Of a stretch of DNA of 61,205 nucleotides, positions 22,901 through 33,237 are shown piece by piece. The position numbers and the translations under genes were made by a program. The DNA comes from Byssochlamys sp. IMV 00236 (taxonomy: Eukaryota; Ascomycota; Eurotiomycetes; Eurotiales; Thermoascaceae): contig MSJH02000454.1 of NCBI GenBank assembly GCA_001931875.2, positions 1 through 61,205 on the forward strand, read 5' to 3'. The notes beneath the pieces were generated by a model. It saw only the letters and a list, made by a program, of their open reading frames with translations, did not search any database and had not been told where the DNA came from. Position 1 is the stretch's first letter. Every line of letters starts with the position of its first letter.

Positions 22901-23684
22901 TTAAGAGGTGATGCTGTCGAGAGTTTCAAGGCTCGTCTGGTGGATGTACCACTTGATGGCGTAGAAGGTGTATCAGGTAGTGTGCAAATCAGACTAACAT
23001 GGCATCCTCAACTCTTGATCAATAAGAAGACACAGACATCTGTCTTAGGCACCACCCGTACTTATGCTCATGATGATGTCAATCTGGAAGCATCTGGACC
23101 ACTTTTAAGAGATGCTGAATCATCGCGTATATCTAGTGACAGCCAAAGAGAGCCCTATGGTCGACCTTCCGTAGAGTCTGATTCTCGCTTCAGTTTGGAT
23201 GATTCAGTATCTATTGCACCTTCTTCCTTTATTGACGAAGATCAGGTCAGTGATACGACAGGACGTGATGGTACTGTCATAGTTACGCTATTAGAAGCAA
23301 GAGGACTAAGAGGTGTTGATAAGAGTGGAACGAGTGATCCTTTTGTTCGTGTACGACATGGAAGATCAGATATATACAAGACGAGATATATCTCCAAGAC
23401 ACTTGCACCAGAGTGGTAAGAAAAAAAAAAGAGAGAGAGAATATATGTTAATCATGAATAGGAATGAGAATTTTAGCTTTAAAGTAACAAGTGAACCCTT
23501 TGCATTGGATTTCAAGGTTAAGGATCATAATCGACTTCGATCATCAGTGGATCTTGGACAGTATAGATGTAATCTTTGGGACCTAATTAAACCAGATCGT
23601 GGACAGAATGAATGTAAACAATGGTTACCTTTGTATCCTACTGGCAGTGGCGAACTTTATGTCCACATACAATTTACAGAATAA
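18994..23684 (+). CDS. Tricalbin / extended-synaptotagmin-like SMP and multi-C2 protein
   Basis: Twelve exons: 18994..19510, 19559..19869, 19955..20257, 20314..20434, 20490..20814, 20865..20986, 21041..21436, 21501..21861, 21936..22531, 22582..22760, 22811..23415, 23462..23684; 1352 aa, frame intact. An acidic Pro-rich N-terminus precedes a hydrophobic hairpin (about residues 147-176). Next comes the SMP lipid-transfer domain (ESVEWLNSFMQRFWLIFEPV, PEIVCMDWKVSFIPND, IPGLQSFIKDQLHAIL), then at least five C2-type domains. The last two retain acidic calcium-loop residues (ARDLMAVDKTGTSDPYV with EVFDWN; ARGLRGVDKSGTSDPFV with VKDHN), while the earlier ones are less complete. Tricalbins tether cortical ER to the plasma membrane and move lipids between them. 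Intron 10 uses a non-standard GTTTGT donor at 22761. Length is close to yeast tricalbins. Confidence 0.93.
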
Positions 23685-24101
23685 ATAACCATCTTTTTTT
23701 TTTTGCAACTCGACAAGTTGATAAGTGTAACAATTGATGAGGGGGGAGGAACTCATCAACTTTGTGTGTCATACTGAATAATATATATATGACGTAAAAA
23801 GGGGAGAAAGGAAAGCATCAAGGATTTTTTTTCTTACTCTTTATATGAGTCTTTCCAAACAAGAACAAGGGCCCTATTTTGATCTCGATACACTAGTTTT
23901 AAAAGTCAATGTGCTTTTTGACAGAGTAACGCAAAGAGTAATACAAGCTTTGCAAAAGACGCCCTAATATGGAATTACCGTTTGAGTTTAAGGAGAAAAC
24001 TTGTGTAAGCGACTCTCCTTATTGTCTCCCTTTTTTTATTTTATTTTCTCTTTCATCCTTTTTATATTATATTTTTCCTCTTTTTTCATCTAAATTTAGT
24101 C
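23685..24101. other. Intergenic, promoter of the G-protein beta gene
   Basis: About 0.4 kb, AT-rich, with a TATATATAT stretch near 23781 and T-rich sequence directly before the ATG at 24102. No ORF is supported. Confidence 0.45.
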
Positions 24102-25260
24102 ATGAACCATAATAACAACCATGATAGTGATATTCCTGAACGTATTGCAGCTGCCAGAAGAGAAGCAGAAGCATTGAAAGAACGTATCAAGCAAAGAAAA
24201 GAAGCCTTGGCTGATACAACACGTAATAATAAATATAATCAACAAGAACAGTCAATAACATATTTAATAATAGTGCAAGAAATGGCCAAAGATATTGAAC
24301 CACTGCCACGTATTGTGATGAAGGCAAAGAGAACATTAAAAGGTCACTTGGCCAAGATTTATTCTATGCACTGGGCAACGGATAAACGACATTTAGTATC
24401 TGCTTCACAGGATGGTAAATTGATCGTCTGGGATGCCTTTTCAACCAATAAAGTGCACGCTATCCCTTTAAGATCTTCTTGGGTGATGACATGTGCATAT
24501 GCACCAAGTGGAAGCTTTGTTGCCTGTGGTGGTTTAGATAACATTTGCTCTATCTATAACTTAAAGACTCGAGATGGTCCTGTTCGTCCTGGTCGTGAAT
24601 TATCCGGACATAACGGATATCTCTCTTGTTGCCGATTTATTAATGACCGACAAGTATTGACGGCATCAGGAGATATGACATGTATGCTCTGGGATATTGA
24701 TGCAGGTGTAAAAACTGAAGAATTTGCGGATCATACAGGAGATGTGATGAGGTACAAGGTTAAATAGATATATATTTATTGTTTACTTATCCTATCCATC
24801 TAGTCTATCATTAGGACCCAATCCAAATATATTTGTCAGTGGAGCTTGTGACAGTACAGCCAAAGTATGGGATATTCGTACCAAACGATGCGTACAGACA
24901 TTTATGGGACATGAATCAGATATTAATGCAGTACAATTTTTCCCTAATGGAGATTCTTTTGCTACAGGCTCAGATGATGCAACATGTAGACTGTTTGACC
25001 TGAGGGCAGATTGTGAACTAAGCGTTTACTCACATGAGTCCATCCTGTGTGGTATCACATCAATAGGATTTTCACCCTCTGGAAGACTCTTGTTTGGTGG
25101 ATATGATGACTATAATTGTAATGTTTGGGATACGCTTAAATGTGAACGAGTAGGCGTATTATCTGCCCATGACAACAGAGTGTCTTGTTTGGGCGTTGCC
25201 GGTGACGGCATGGCCTTATGTACCGGAAGTTGGGATGCTACATTGAAGGTGTGGGCATAA
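24102..25260 (+). CDS. Heterotrimeric G-protein beta subunit
   Basis: Three exons: 24102..24222, 24274..24751, 24804..25260; 351 aa. The N-terminal coiled coil ([20 protein letters not shown]) that pairs with the gamma subunit is followed by seven WD40 blades. Signature stretches include [79 protein letters not shown] and [18 protein letters not shown], closing with [14 protein letters not shown]. The subunit transmits signals from GPCR-coupled alpha subunits and in Mucorales relatives relates to growth, mating or sensory responses (family knowledge). Intron 1 (24223..24273) is 51 nt and has no stop in frame; removing it restores the family-typical [18 protein letters not shown]. The stop is 13 bp from a convergent small ORF. 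Confidence 0.95.
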
Positions 25261-25273
25261 TAAATATGTATAG

Positions 25274-25504
25274 TTATTTTTTATTATTATTTAATAGGAC
25301 GCGTTTCAATGACATAGTAAATGGATCACAGAATTGCTTTAAATGTCTATATTCTTTATTCATCCTTTCTAGCTCCTTCGTCAGTCTTTTCATATTGTCG
25401 GGGTGATTTAAATAGTTTTTGTCGTCAGCCAGAAAAGACTGTCTCTGTAATAGTAATTTATCTTGAGTTCTGCTTGTTCTTTTGATCTCTTGATAGTAAT
25501 ACAT
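25274..25504 (-). CDS. Small conserved-looking protein, 76 aa
   Basis: Single-exon ORF with ATG at 25504. The sequence is basic and mostly helical: MYYYQEIKRTSRTQDKLLLQ, ADDKNYLNHPDNMKRL, TKELERMNKEYRHLKQFCDP, then SLKRVLL. The dense charged-helix pattern, sensible composition and placement tail-to-tail with G-beta (stops 13 bp apart) support a real gene over chance. I do not recognise the family; no TM segment or signal peptide is seen. It shares a 350 bp divergent promoter with the HAM1-like gene. Confidence 0.5.
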   Translation of the reverse strand: MYYYQEIKRTSRTQDKLLLQRQSFLADDKNYLNHPDNMKRLTKELERMNKEYRHLKQFCDPFTMSLKRVLLNNNKK

Positions 25505-25855
25505 GTTGGTCTTTGCGTGAGAAAGAAGAGGGAAAAGAAAAAAAAATTGTTTACTCTTTTAATCCCTTCTTTATATTTTTTTTTTGCATGTGATACAGTT
25601 CATTCTGTTTATATCGACACACATCAGGCATACACATACACATCGTTATCGCACTTGATCACTTGTCCCCCCCTTTTTTTAATGCTTGTCTTTTTGAATA
25701 AGGTCATGTAGACGAAAGTGTATCGTCACTTTTTTTATGCATAATTTAAACTCTTCCAAATCGGGATATGTGATGACAGAATGACAGAATCCCTTTTAAC
25801 ATGAATATATAAAGACCCATCCTTTTTGTTTGTTTTTTGTAATTGAATTCATAAA
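25505..25855. other. Divergent promoter region
   Basis: About 350 bp between the 76-aa ORF (minus) and the HAM1-like gene (plus). It has a T-rich stretch, a short CACATACACATACACA-type repeat near 25630, and TATATAAAGA at about 25805-25814, some 45 bp before the HAM1-like start, which could be a TATA element. Confidence 0.4.
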
Positions 25856-28668
25856 ATGTACAAGTTAAACAACCCACCTCAACCTCCTCCAAAAGATAAT
25901 AATGATAATACCATGAACCCTGCTTCTGCACCACCTATTCCAAGCGAGGCTGATCCCAAGGCTGCCAAGCAAAGAGCTACTGAACAAAAGTACCAGTTAT
26001 TCAGCACTTGGCAAGCTATTCAACAAGGAAAGATGCCTCATAATGCTCAACTGGATGAAATGTTGGAAAAGTTGATCCAAAACAAGGTTATCTCTTCAAG
26101 AGAGCATTTGATCTCTGAAGATGGAAAGAAGTTATTGAATGATCTCCGTGACTTATTACAGACTGTAAGAAAGACTCTGTCTGTAAAGAATAAAGATGAA
26201 CTATTCCAGTCCTTGGTCTATCATCTTCACTGCATGGACACGCCTATATCAACAGGTAAATATTATAAAAAAATCTAGCATAAAACTAAACTGCATCACG
26301 TAGGCGATATAACTGGATCTCTCAAGGAAAAACACGATAAGGAAACATTAAAATCTGAAGGAAAGAAAGGTAACCATTAGATGTCCTTCTATATAAAAGA
26401 AACTTACATCTTTCGTTAGCCTCTGAATCTCTTATGAAAATTACAAAATTGATGTTAACCAATCAAGAATTCCGCTCTCTCTTGGGTGAACTGATTGAAG
26501 TCTCTCAAGACATCTTCACCAATGTCACCTCCAAGGTAGGCGACTCACTTCAAGGCGCCGGTGATAACCTTCAAGACGATCAAAAGCAAACGTCTGACCG
26601 ATCTGGAAAAGACCTGGTTGATAACGTCCTTGACCGTGGTCTTGAGGCAATGGACAGTCGCGGTAATGAAGTGGCCGGCAATGAGCCAAGACGAAAGAGT
26701 GGTGAACTGTTGAGCACGGATCCTAATGATCCCAGACATGTCGGTCTTATGAACACGGGCGATACTGTTCATCCTAGTGCTATCCCAAGAAACGATTTAC
26801 CTACCACATCTGCTACTGAAGCTACGGTTCCTCCTTCGGCTTCTCAAACCGCTGAAAATACCGCTAGGAATAAAGATTTGACATCCAGCGACCGTACTCA
26901 AGAGATGCGCGGTCAGGCCGAAGAGAACAAGAACAAGTTTAAGGACAAGGCTCGCTCCCATCTAGACGAGCACAAGAGTCATGCTCGTCAAACCGTGAAT
27001 GAAAAGCTTCCACAGGAAAAGCAAGATGAGCTCATTGAACGTCTTCGATTGGTCCTTGCTCAAGTTCAAAAGCATCCTGATTACCAAGGCGCTATTGAAA
27101 CACTTATCCAATTGATCAAGACGTGGTCTTCCCGTTTATCTCAAGTCTCAGAGGATGTCAAGAACAAAGCACAAACTCAAGATCATCCCGAGAAGGCTAG
27201 TTATCGTGAAACAGCTGAGCGTGAACTCAAGGCAATCATCGAATGCTGGGCTCAAGGCCAATCCATCGATCCTCTGTTGCGTGGCGTACAGAATGTGGTG
27301 AATGACATGAAAGAAGACCAAGAACTTCGTGACTACTACAATAATGTGTTACGCTATGTTGAGAAATTGATGCGTGAACCCGGCTATGCTAGTCGTGATG
27401 AATCTACTGATGAAGGAAGACGCTTGATGGACCGTGGTCATGAAGTAATCCGTGGCAAATACGATGACCATCTTCGTTTCTTAAACTCTGAATCTCGTCG
27501 CTACATGAACTTGATGGCAGAAGACGAAATTTCTTCTGAAATCAGTGACCGTATTACAACCATTCACCGTGATTTATGGATGGACAGGTAGGAAAATACA
27601 AGATAATATCACCTATTCATATATTCATTCTTTGTTTATAGTGAAGGTAACCCTTCATTCAAGCCCCACCTCTTGAATGATATGAAAATGACACTCTTAC
27701 CCGCCTTCATTGACGAAATTCACTATATTCCTGTTCCTCGAATTGAACATAGTGATCGACAATTCGATGTTGTGGTTGAAAACCTTGTGATATCTGGTGA
27801 CTCGTTACTTCCCAAGGTATTTGATACCAAGGTCGAAGTCTTCAATAGCTTCAGTTTCTTGACCGACACACCTTCAAGACCAAGCAGTCAGAGCCTCTTG
27901 GTCCGTATGAGCGAAATTCAGGCTGACGTGGACGATGTCGTGTTTTGGTTTAACAAGAAGACCGGATTTCCTAAAATGCAAGATCGTGGTGTAGCCTCTT
28001 TGGCTGTAGGAGGCAAAGGCATCTCTGTTGTTCTTCGTATTCGTAGCGTGGTAGAAGATCCTAGTAAGACATTCAAGGTGGACTATATCAAGTGTAATGT
28101 CGACAAATTAAAGGTCAAGGTGAATGATACCCACCATGATGTCCTCTACAAGATGGTTCTTCCTCTTGTCATGGGTACCATTCGCCGACAAATGGCCAAA
28201 GCCATCGAGAACGCCATTGTTGAAAAACTGAATGCCATCGATCAACGTGTCACACGTAGCATTGTTGACTTCCATCAAGGATTGCAAAACAGAGCATATC
28301 AAGCATTGCCCGAAAGCGAAAAGCAAAAGACTGAGCCTTACAGAGTATCTCAGAACCGTCCTCGTCCTGGCTTCTGGTCTACGATTGTTGCCCTTATCAA
28401 TAATAACATCAAGTCCAAGGTTGAGACCCGAAATATGAAAAAGCAGCAGGACGAAAAGCGTCAAAAGGAACCTGAACGTACAGATACATCAACAAGAAGT
28501 ATTCCTCCTGCTAGTATTCAGACCGGTCGTCCTTATCGCGACACGGTAGATAGCCCTCATAGTCCTCCCTTGTCTCCTACCAAGTTACAGCATGACCATA
28601 GCAAGGATTATAAGACAGCTTATGATCTATCTGAGGCTCAGCTTGCTTGTCCTATCACAAAGCCTTAA
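25856..28668 (+). CDS. HAM1-type (DUF5923) BPI-like lipid-binding protein
   Basis: Four exons: 25856..26255, 26304..26369, 26420..27587, 27642..28668; 886 aa. The N-terminal half is helical and charged, with a long Ser/Asp/Glu-rich low-complexity insert (about residues 195-340). The conserved part runs from LIERLRLVLAQVQKHPDYQG through FVDHLL-like helices to SFKPHLLNDMKMTLLPAFID, EIHYIPVPRIEHSDRQFDVV, VENLVISGDSLLPKVFDTKV, VASLAVGGKGISVVLRIRSV and LYKMVLPLVMGTIRRQMAKA. These are characteristic of the fungal HAM1 N- and C-terminal domains, related to BPI/TULIP lipid-binding folds. The tail is disordered and Pro/Ser-rich. Known members are linked to membrane lipid handling and to hyphal or mating morphology, but no precise function is established. 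There is no signal peptide, so a cytosolic or peripheral membrane location is likely. Confidence 0.85.
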
Positions 28669-28998
28669 TCATTATGTGTGTATGTATATATGAAATATGA
28701 TCTTATTTTTTTTTTGTATGTAATAAAAAAACATTAGTCAGTTATTAGTAATTTTCTGTAAATGATAAATGCGCGCATTTATAAACTCCGTCTCTATCGT
28801 TGTGCACATAGATCAAGACACTGCGCCTTGGCGTACAGTTTGTAAATGGGGGGGATAATATGAAACTGCTCATTCTATCAATATGTAGCAAATTCCGATC
28901 ATGGTAAGACACACGTCATGTTAACACATCGTCATCGTATAAAAAGACTAAAACTCAATTCCCTGCTTTTATTTTTTATCTTTTTTATAATTTTTATA
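28669..28998. other. Short intergenic region before the Old Yellow Enzyme gene
   Basis: About 330 bp. It includes the 3' end of the HAM1-like gene and a T-rich leader (28960-28998) before the chosen ATG. An in-frame ATG at 28918 lies in this stretch. Confidence 0.4.
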
Positions 28999-30271
28999 AT
29001 GTCTATCTCACTTGCTGCCTGTAATACAGAAAAACCTGCGGGTGTGCCCGTACAACTCGAAGACTGTCAACGGGTCAAGTTGTTTCAACCCTATGCACAA
29101 AAATCAGTCGAGTTACATAACCGAATCGTTGTTTCTCCCATGTGTATGTACAGTTGCCAAAATGGTTTCTTGAACCAATTCCATGTTATGCACTATGGAT
29201 CATTTGCGTTCAAAGGTGCTGGAGCGGTGATTATCGAAGCGACTGCTGTGGTACCCGAAGGTCGCATCTCGCCCAATGATTCTGGTATCTGGTCTGACGA
29301 TCATATCGAACCGTTATCTCATGTGGTAAATATCATCAAGTCTCAAGGAAGCGTGCCGGGTTTGCAAATTGCTCATGCAGGAAGAAAGGCGTCCATGTCT
29401 CCACCCTTTAAAGGTGATTACATCGAAAGTGAGGAAAATGGTGGCTGGCCCAACCGTGTGATGGGTCCAAGTGAGATACCGTTTGCAGATCACTATCCAA
29501 GGCCTAACGTGATGACCAAGGCAGATATTCAAGCTACAATTAAAGCCTTTGCTGATGCTGCTGTTCGTGCTGATAAAGCCGGCATTGAAATTTTGGAAAT
29601 TCATGCTGCTCACGGGTAAAAAGTGAAATGATTGCTCTAAAATTACAGTAAAGCTCATCCCCTCATTTTATAGTTATCTTCTTCACAACTTTTATTCAGG
29701 CAACTCCAACAAACGCACAGACGAATATGGAGGAAGTTTCCAGAATCGTATTCGACTCACTCTCGAAGTTGCCAAGGCAGTACGCGCTGTTTGGCCAGAA
29801 CATAAGCCTCTATGGACTCGAATTTCATGCACCGACTATGTGAACCCTGACCCGATGGGATCAGATCCGGACGGATGGTCCATTGATCAATCTATCGAAC
29901 TAGCCAAACAATTGAAGCAAGTCGGCGTTGATCTCATTGACTGTTCCAGTGGTGGTAATATCAAGGGCGTCCAGTACCCTAATCAACCTCTCTATCAGGT
30001 TCCCTTTGCTGAGGCTATTCGTCGCCAAGCCCAGATCGCAACTGGCGCTGTCGGACTTATTGTTGAAGGTGAAGACGCTGAAAAGATCCTGCAGGAAGAA
30101 AAAGCAGATGTCGTTCTCGTTGCTCGTGAATTCTTGCGAAACAGTACCTTTGCTCTTTCCGCTGCTCAAGCTCTTGATGTCAACATTAACTGGCCAAAAC
30201 AATACAGTTGGGCTGTCAAGAAGGCTCGTCGTCATAACACAACAGCCGATGAAAAGACTGCTCAAAAATAA
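28999..30271 (+). CDS. Old Yellow Enzyme family NADH:flavin oxidoreductase, YqjM-like
   Basis: Two exons, 28999..29615 and 29674..30271, give 404 aa. The FMN-binding TIM barrel is clear: HNRIVVSPMCMYSCQNGFLN, HYGSFAFKGAGAVIIEATAV, GLQIAHAGRKASMSPP, EILEIHAAHGYLLHNFYSGN with SNKRTDEYGGSFQNRIRL, and a C-terminal phosphate-binding region ending VVLVAREFLRNS. The CMYS cysteine near the N-terminus and the HAGRK motif are typical of the thermophilic-like YqjM class rather than classical yeast OYE. Members reduce activated alkenes using NAD(P)H; the natural substrate is unknown. An in-frame ATG at 28918 would add 27 residues with a hydrophobic run (LLLFFIFFIIFIM), but this genome has T-rich leaders before many starts, so 28999 is preferred. 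The conserved His pair usual for substrate binding may be replaced by IAHAG context. Confidence 0.9.
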
Positions 30272-30489
30272 ATATATTTTGCTTTATCGTCATTTATGTT
30301 TCATATGAATAACAAACAAAAAAAGAGGGGTGTAATTGATATTGAATCTTTGAGACAATGATTTCATATATATTTCTGTTTGCCCTTTGAATTATAAAGG
30401 TTTCAAATTATGCAAAAAATAAAGATCCCCCTTGGTTATAAAAGAAGGATGTTGGGATCTACTTCTTTTTTCTTTAACGTTTTCATACT

Positions 30490-32417
30490 ATGCGTTTTGG
30501 TTTTTACTATATCACTGCGCTTGGATTTCTTTATCTTGTTTCTTGTCAATCAGGCGGAAATGGTGGTTCATCTGATAATGGTAGCAGTAGTACAAATGGT
30601 ACCACTACCAATAGCACCATTTATGAAGTGTTGAATAGCACTGAGTCAAGTCCAGTCCAATGGATCTCTCAATTTTTGCAATCTTCTCCTAATTATGAGT
30701 CTCTCATTAACTTGCTTAACCAGTCCGAGACAAACATTACTGTGTTTATTCCATCGGATCAAGTCTATCAAGCGATCAGCAGTTTTACGAACAGTACAAA
30801 CAATACAACTAACGGCGGTGGTACAGCCAATGGTGGTACGAATAATGGTAATTCGTCTAATGGCAACTCATCAAATGGCAACTCGTCAAATGGTAGCTCA
30901 TCAAATGGTAGCTCATCAAATGGTAGCTCATCTACAAATGGATCTGAAAACAATGGTGCCTCCTTTAATATGTCTCAGTACTTTACTAGTCCTTACATTA
31001 TGAACTTTAACATGACCGATGTGATCTACTATCATATCGTCAATGAATCGATCCTTATCCAAGACTTGTTTAGTAATGACACTATGGGCAATGCAACCGT
31101 TGTAAACTCATTGGTTTCGAATGATACGATCAACAGGCTAGGCTATGGTGTGCAACTGCTACTTCAAAAAATCCAAGCCAATCAGACCAACAGCACTGAG
31201 ACACCGGGCAATCAGACCAACGGCACCGGGACTTCAGGTAACCAGACCAACGCTACTGAGACATCGGGTGATCAATCATCTACCCTTGTCACTAATGGTT
31301 CGTCCAATAACAACACTGGATTTAACTATACGATCGGCAACGGTTTTGGTTATGCTACGATCAATACAACGCAAATGGTCCAAACCTCCAACGGTATCAT
31401 CTATATTATTGATAAAGGTAAAACGCTCAATCATTAAATGTGTGTATGCTTATGGTCTTCTTTTGTAGTTTTGGTTCCTCCTGTTGATTTTAACCTGACG
31501 CTTGAAGCTCTGCCAAACATCACTCAGTTCTCCAACTTGACTACAGAACAGTTCAACGTCACTCAATTTGAACAACTGTTCACAACACTCAACGCAACAA
31601 ACTCATCTGCTTTTGAAACCTTGGCCAATATGACGAATGTAAGTATTGCAATTAGAAAAAACACACACTCATGATCTCTAGGCAACCTACTTTGTGCCCG
31701 TGGACAATGCGTTTGCCATGACAGGACAGTCCCAAGTGGACAACCAAACCCTTCCAAACTTGTTGGCTGCACATATTGTTCAAGGTGTTTACTACACAAC
31801 TAATATAACAAATGCAACAGAGGACATTACCGCACAATCATTAGCAGGACAAAACATTACTCTGAGCAAGAATGACACTAGCTTCTTTGGTACGCAAAAC
31901 TATATCCATCAAAACATCTTACTTATACCAGCTATTTCTCTAGTTAATAATGCAACCATTGTTGTTCCCAACATCTTGCTTGACTCTGGTGTTGTGCATT
32001 TGATTGATACAGGTATGACCTTGTTGAAAAATATAAACCATTTCATTCAACATATGCGCATTATTTATAGTGTTGAACTACACTTCTGGAGCTGGAAATA
32101 GCACAACAGGATCAAGCAATGGCACAGTCGTCCCTCCTCCTCCACCTGGAGGCAGTGGCGCTGCTACAAGTAACACAATGAGCGGTACATCTTCTGGCCC
32201 TACATCCTCTGGCTCTGTATCTTCTGCTGCTGCTACAAGTAGTAGTACAGAGAGCGGTGCGCCTTCAAGCCCTTCACCCACAACCTCTGCTACGACCGGC
32301 AGTGGTACTGGTAATGCTTTCCCTACACCTACTACAGGGTCTTCCTCTGATGCAAACATGAATGCTCCGGCAATGTATCTTGCTGCTGTATTTGCTGTTG
32401 TTGCTTACGTATTTTAG
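30490..32417 (+). CDS. GPI-anchored fasciclin (FAS1) domain protein
   Basis: Four exons: 30490..31417, 31469..31638, 31682..32012, 32071..32417; 591 aa. It starts with a signal peptide (MRFGFYYITALGFLYLVSC). Two FAS1-like domains follow: the first around LLNQSETNITVFIPSDQVYQ and the second around TLNATNSSAFETLANMTN with ATYFVPVDNAFAM and LLAAHIVQGVYY. The first domain is interrupted by a Gly/Ser/Asn linker with NGNSS/NGSSS tandem repeats. N-glycosylation sequons (N-x-S/T) are extremely frequent. A Ser/Thr/Pro stalk leads to a hydrophobic C-terminus (MYLAAVFAVVAYVF), a GPI-anchor signal. Such proteins act in cell adhesion or wall organisation. The FAS1 domains are divergent, so exact boundaries are uncertain. 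Confidence 0.85.
30844..30933 (+). repeat. Six tandem 15-bp units encoding NGNSS/NGSSS
   Basis: Six in-frame copies of AATGG(T/C)A(A/G)(T/C)TC(A/G)TC(A/T) encode NGNSS three times and NGSSS three times. They lie inside a FAS1 domain loop of the surface protein. The last three copies are nearly identical at DNA level, suggesting recent slippage. Confidence 0.9.
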
Positions 32418-32550
32418 ATGTCATCTGGATGTGTTTTTTTTTCGGTATAATAATAAATATGAAGCTTTTTATATTAATTGATCGTTTGTCCTCCTTTGTT
32501 TTTCTTGTGTATATATTGATCCATACACACTACTTATTTTAATAGCTTAG

Positions 32551-32654
32551 TACAGTGTTTCCAGAAAGTAATGTCACAAAAATTGAATTTTTACAATACA
32601 AAATATACAGGAATGCGACACCTTGGCACGACATTAATCTTTAAAAACACTGTA
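32551..32654. mobile_element. Tiny mariner-like MITE, 100 bp, with TA duplication
   Basis: TA-CAGTGTTTCC at 32551-32562 is matched by GTTTTTAAA-reversed sequence ending AAACACTG-TA at 32645-32654. The perfect inverted repeat is CAGTGTTT (8 bp) with weaker extension, flanked on both sides by TA. CAGTG termini plus TA target duplication are typical of Tc1/mariner elements. There is no coding capacity. Confidence 0.5.
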
Positions 32655-32945
32655 TACGAACCAACAATAAGGAAACTCCTTTGCGTGTCCCTAGAAATTC
32701 CCTCGTACAGCCACTAATGATTTACCTAATGCACACTATGCTTCTTTGAAGTTCTTTATGTGTGTCGTATTCTACGTTGAATAAGGGCCAATAAGCAGTA
32801 TCTACATGTCAGTAACAAAAACTCAGTAATATAAACTGACCAATTTTAATACCTTCATCTTTATTCTTCGAAATAAAATAAACGTAAAGAGCTCCATTGT
32901 ACTTTCAGTCTATTCACACTAATACAACAACAACAACTACAGCAA

Positions 32946-33237
32946 ATATCACAATGTGTCACCTTGATAAGTAAGTTACATCGATAATGAGAGGAAACGA
33001 AGGACTAATGGCTTGGATAGAATGCAACAAAACCAGCGATATGACAAGATGGGTGCTGCTAATCTAGCGACGATATTTGGTTTGATATTGATGGGTAATG
33101 AAGGTGATAGTCAGTTTAACGTGGCAGTATTGAGCACACAGGATGCTCAAAGGTTGGTCGATACCCAATGGCAGGTCCGAGTAGTTAAAACCATTTTGGA
33201 GGACTATCGATTAATCTTTGAACCAGACGATGCATGA
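32946..33237 (+). pseudogene. Fragment of a RhoGAP domain
   Basis: The open stretch ends KMGAANLATIFGLILMG, a short acidic insert, then WQVRVVKTILEDYRLIFEPD and a stop at 33237. N-K-M-x-A-x-N-L-A-x-x-F-G is the conserved C-terminal helix region of Rho GTPase-activating domains, and V-x-x-I-L-x-x-Y-x-x-I-F closes the domain. The catalytic arginine finger region, which should lie about 100 residues upstream, is not encoded here; upstream sequence is broken by stops. I read this as a truncated duplicate of a RhoGAP gene located elsewhere. A real downstream exon of a gene with distant 5' exons is less likely, given the fasciclin gene upstream. Confidence 0.55.

Noticed and set aside
28918..28998. 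N-terminal hydrophobic extension of the Old Yellow Enzyme
   Set aside because: The Phe/Ile/Leu run reads like the T-rich leaders seen before other genes here; OYE-family enzymes are normally soluble.
30844..30933. Regular repeats considered as a CRISPR array
   Set aside because: Units are adjacent in-frame codon repeats without spacers, inside a eukaryotic gene.
30768..30953. Minus-strand ORF with FDELP repeats
   Set aside because: Antisense reading of the NGNSS tandem repeat in the fasciclin gene.
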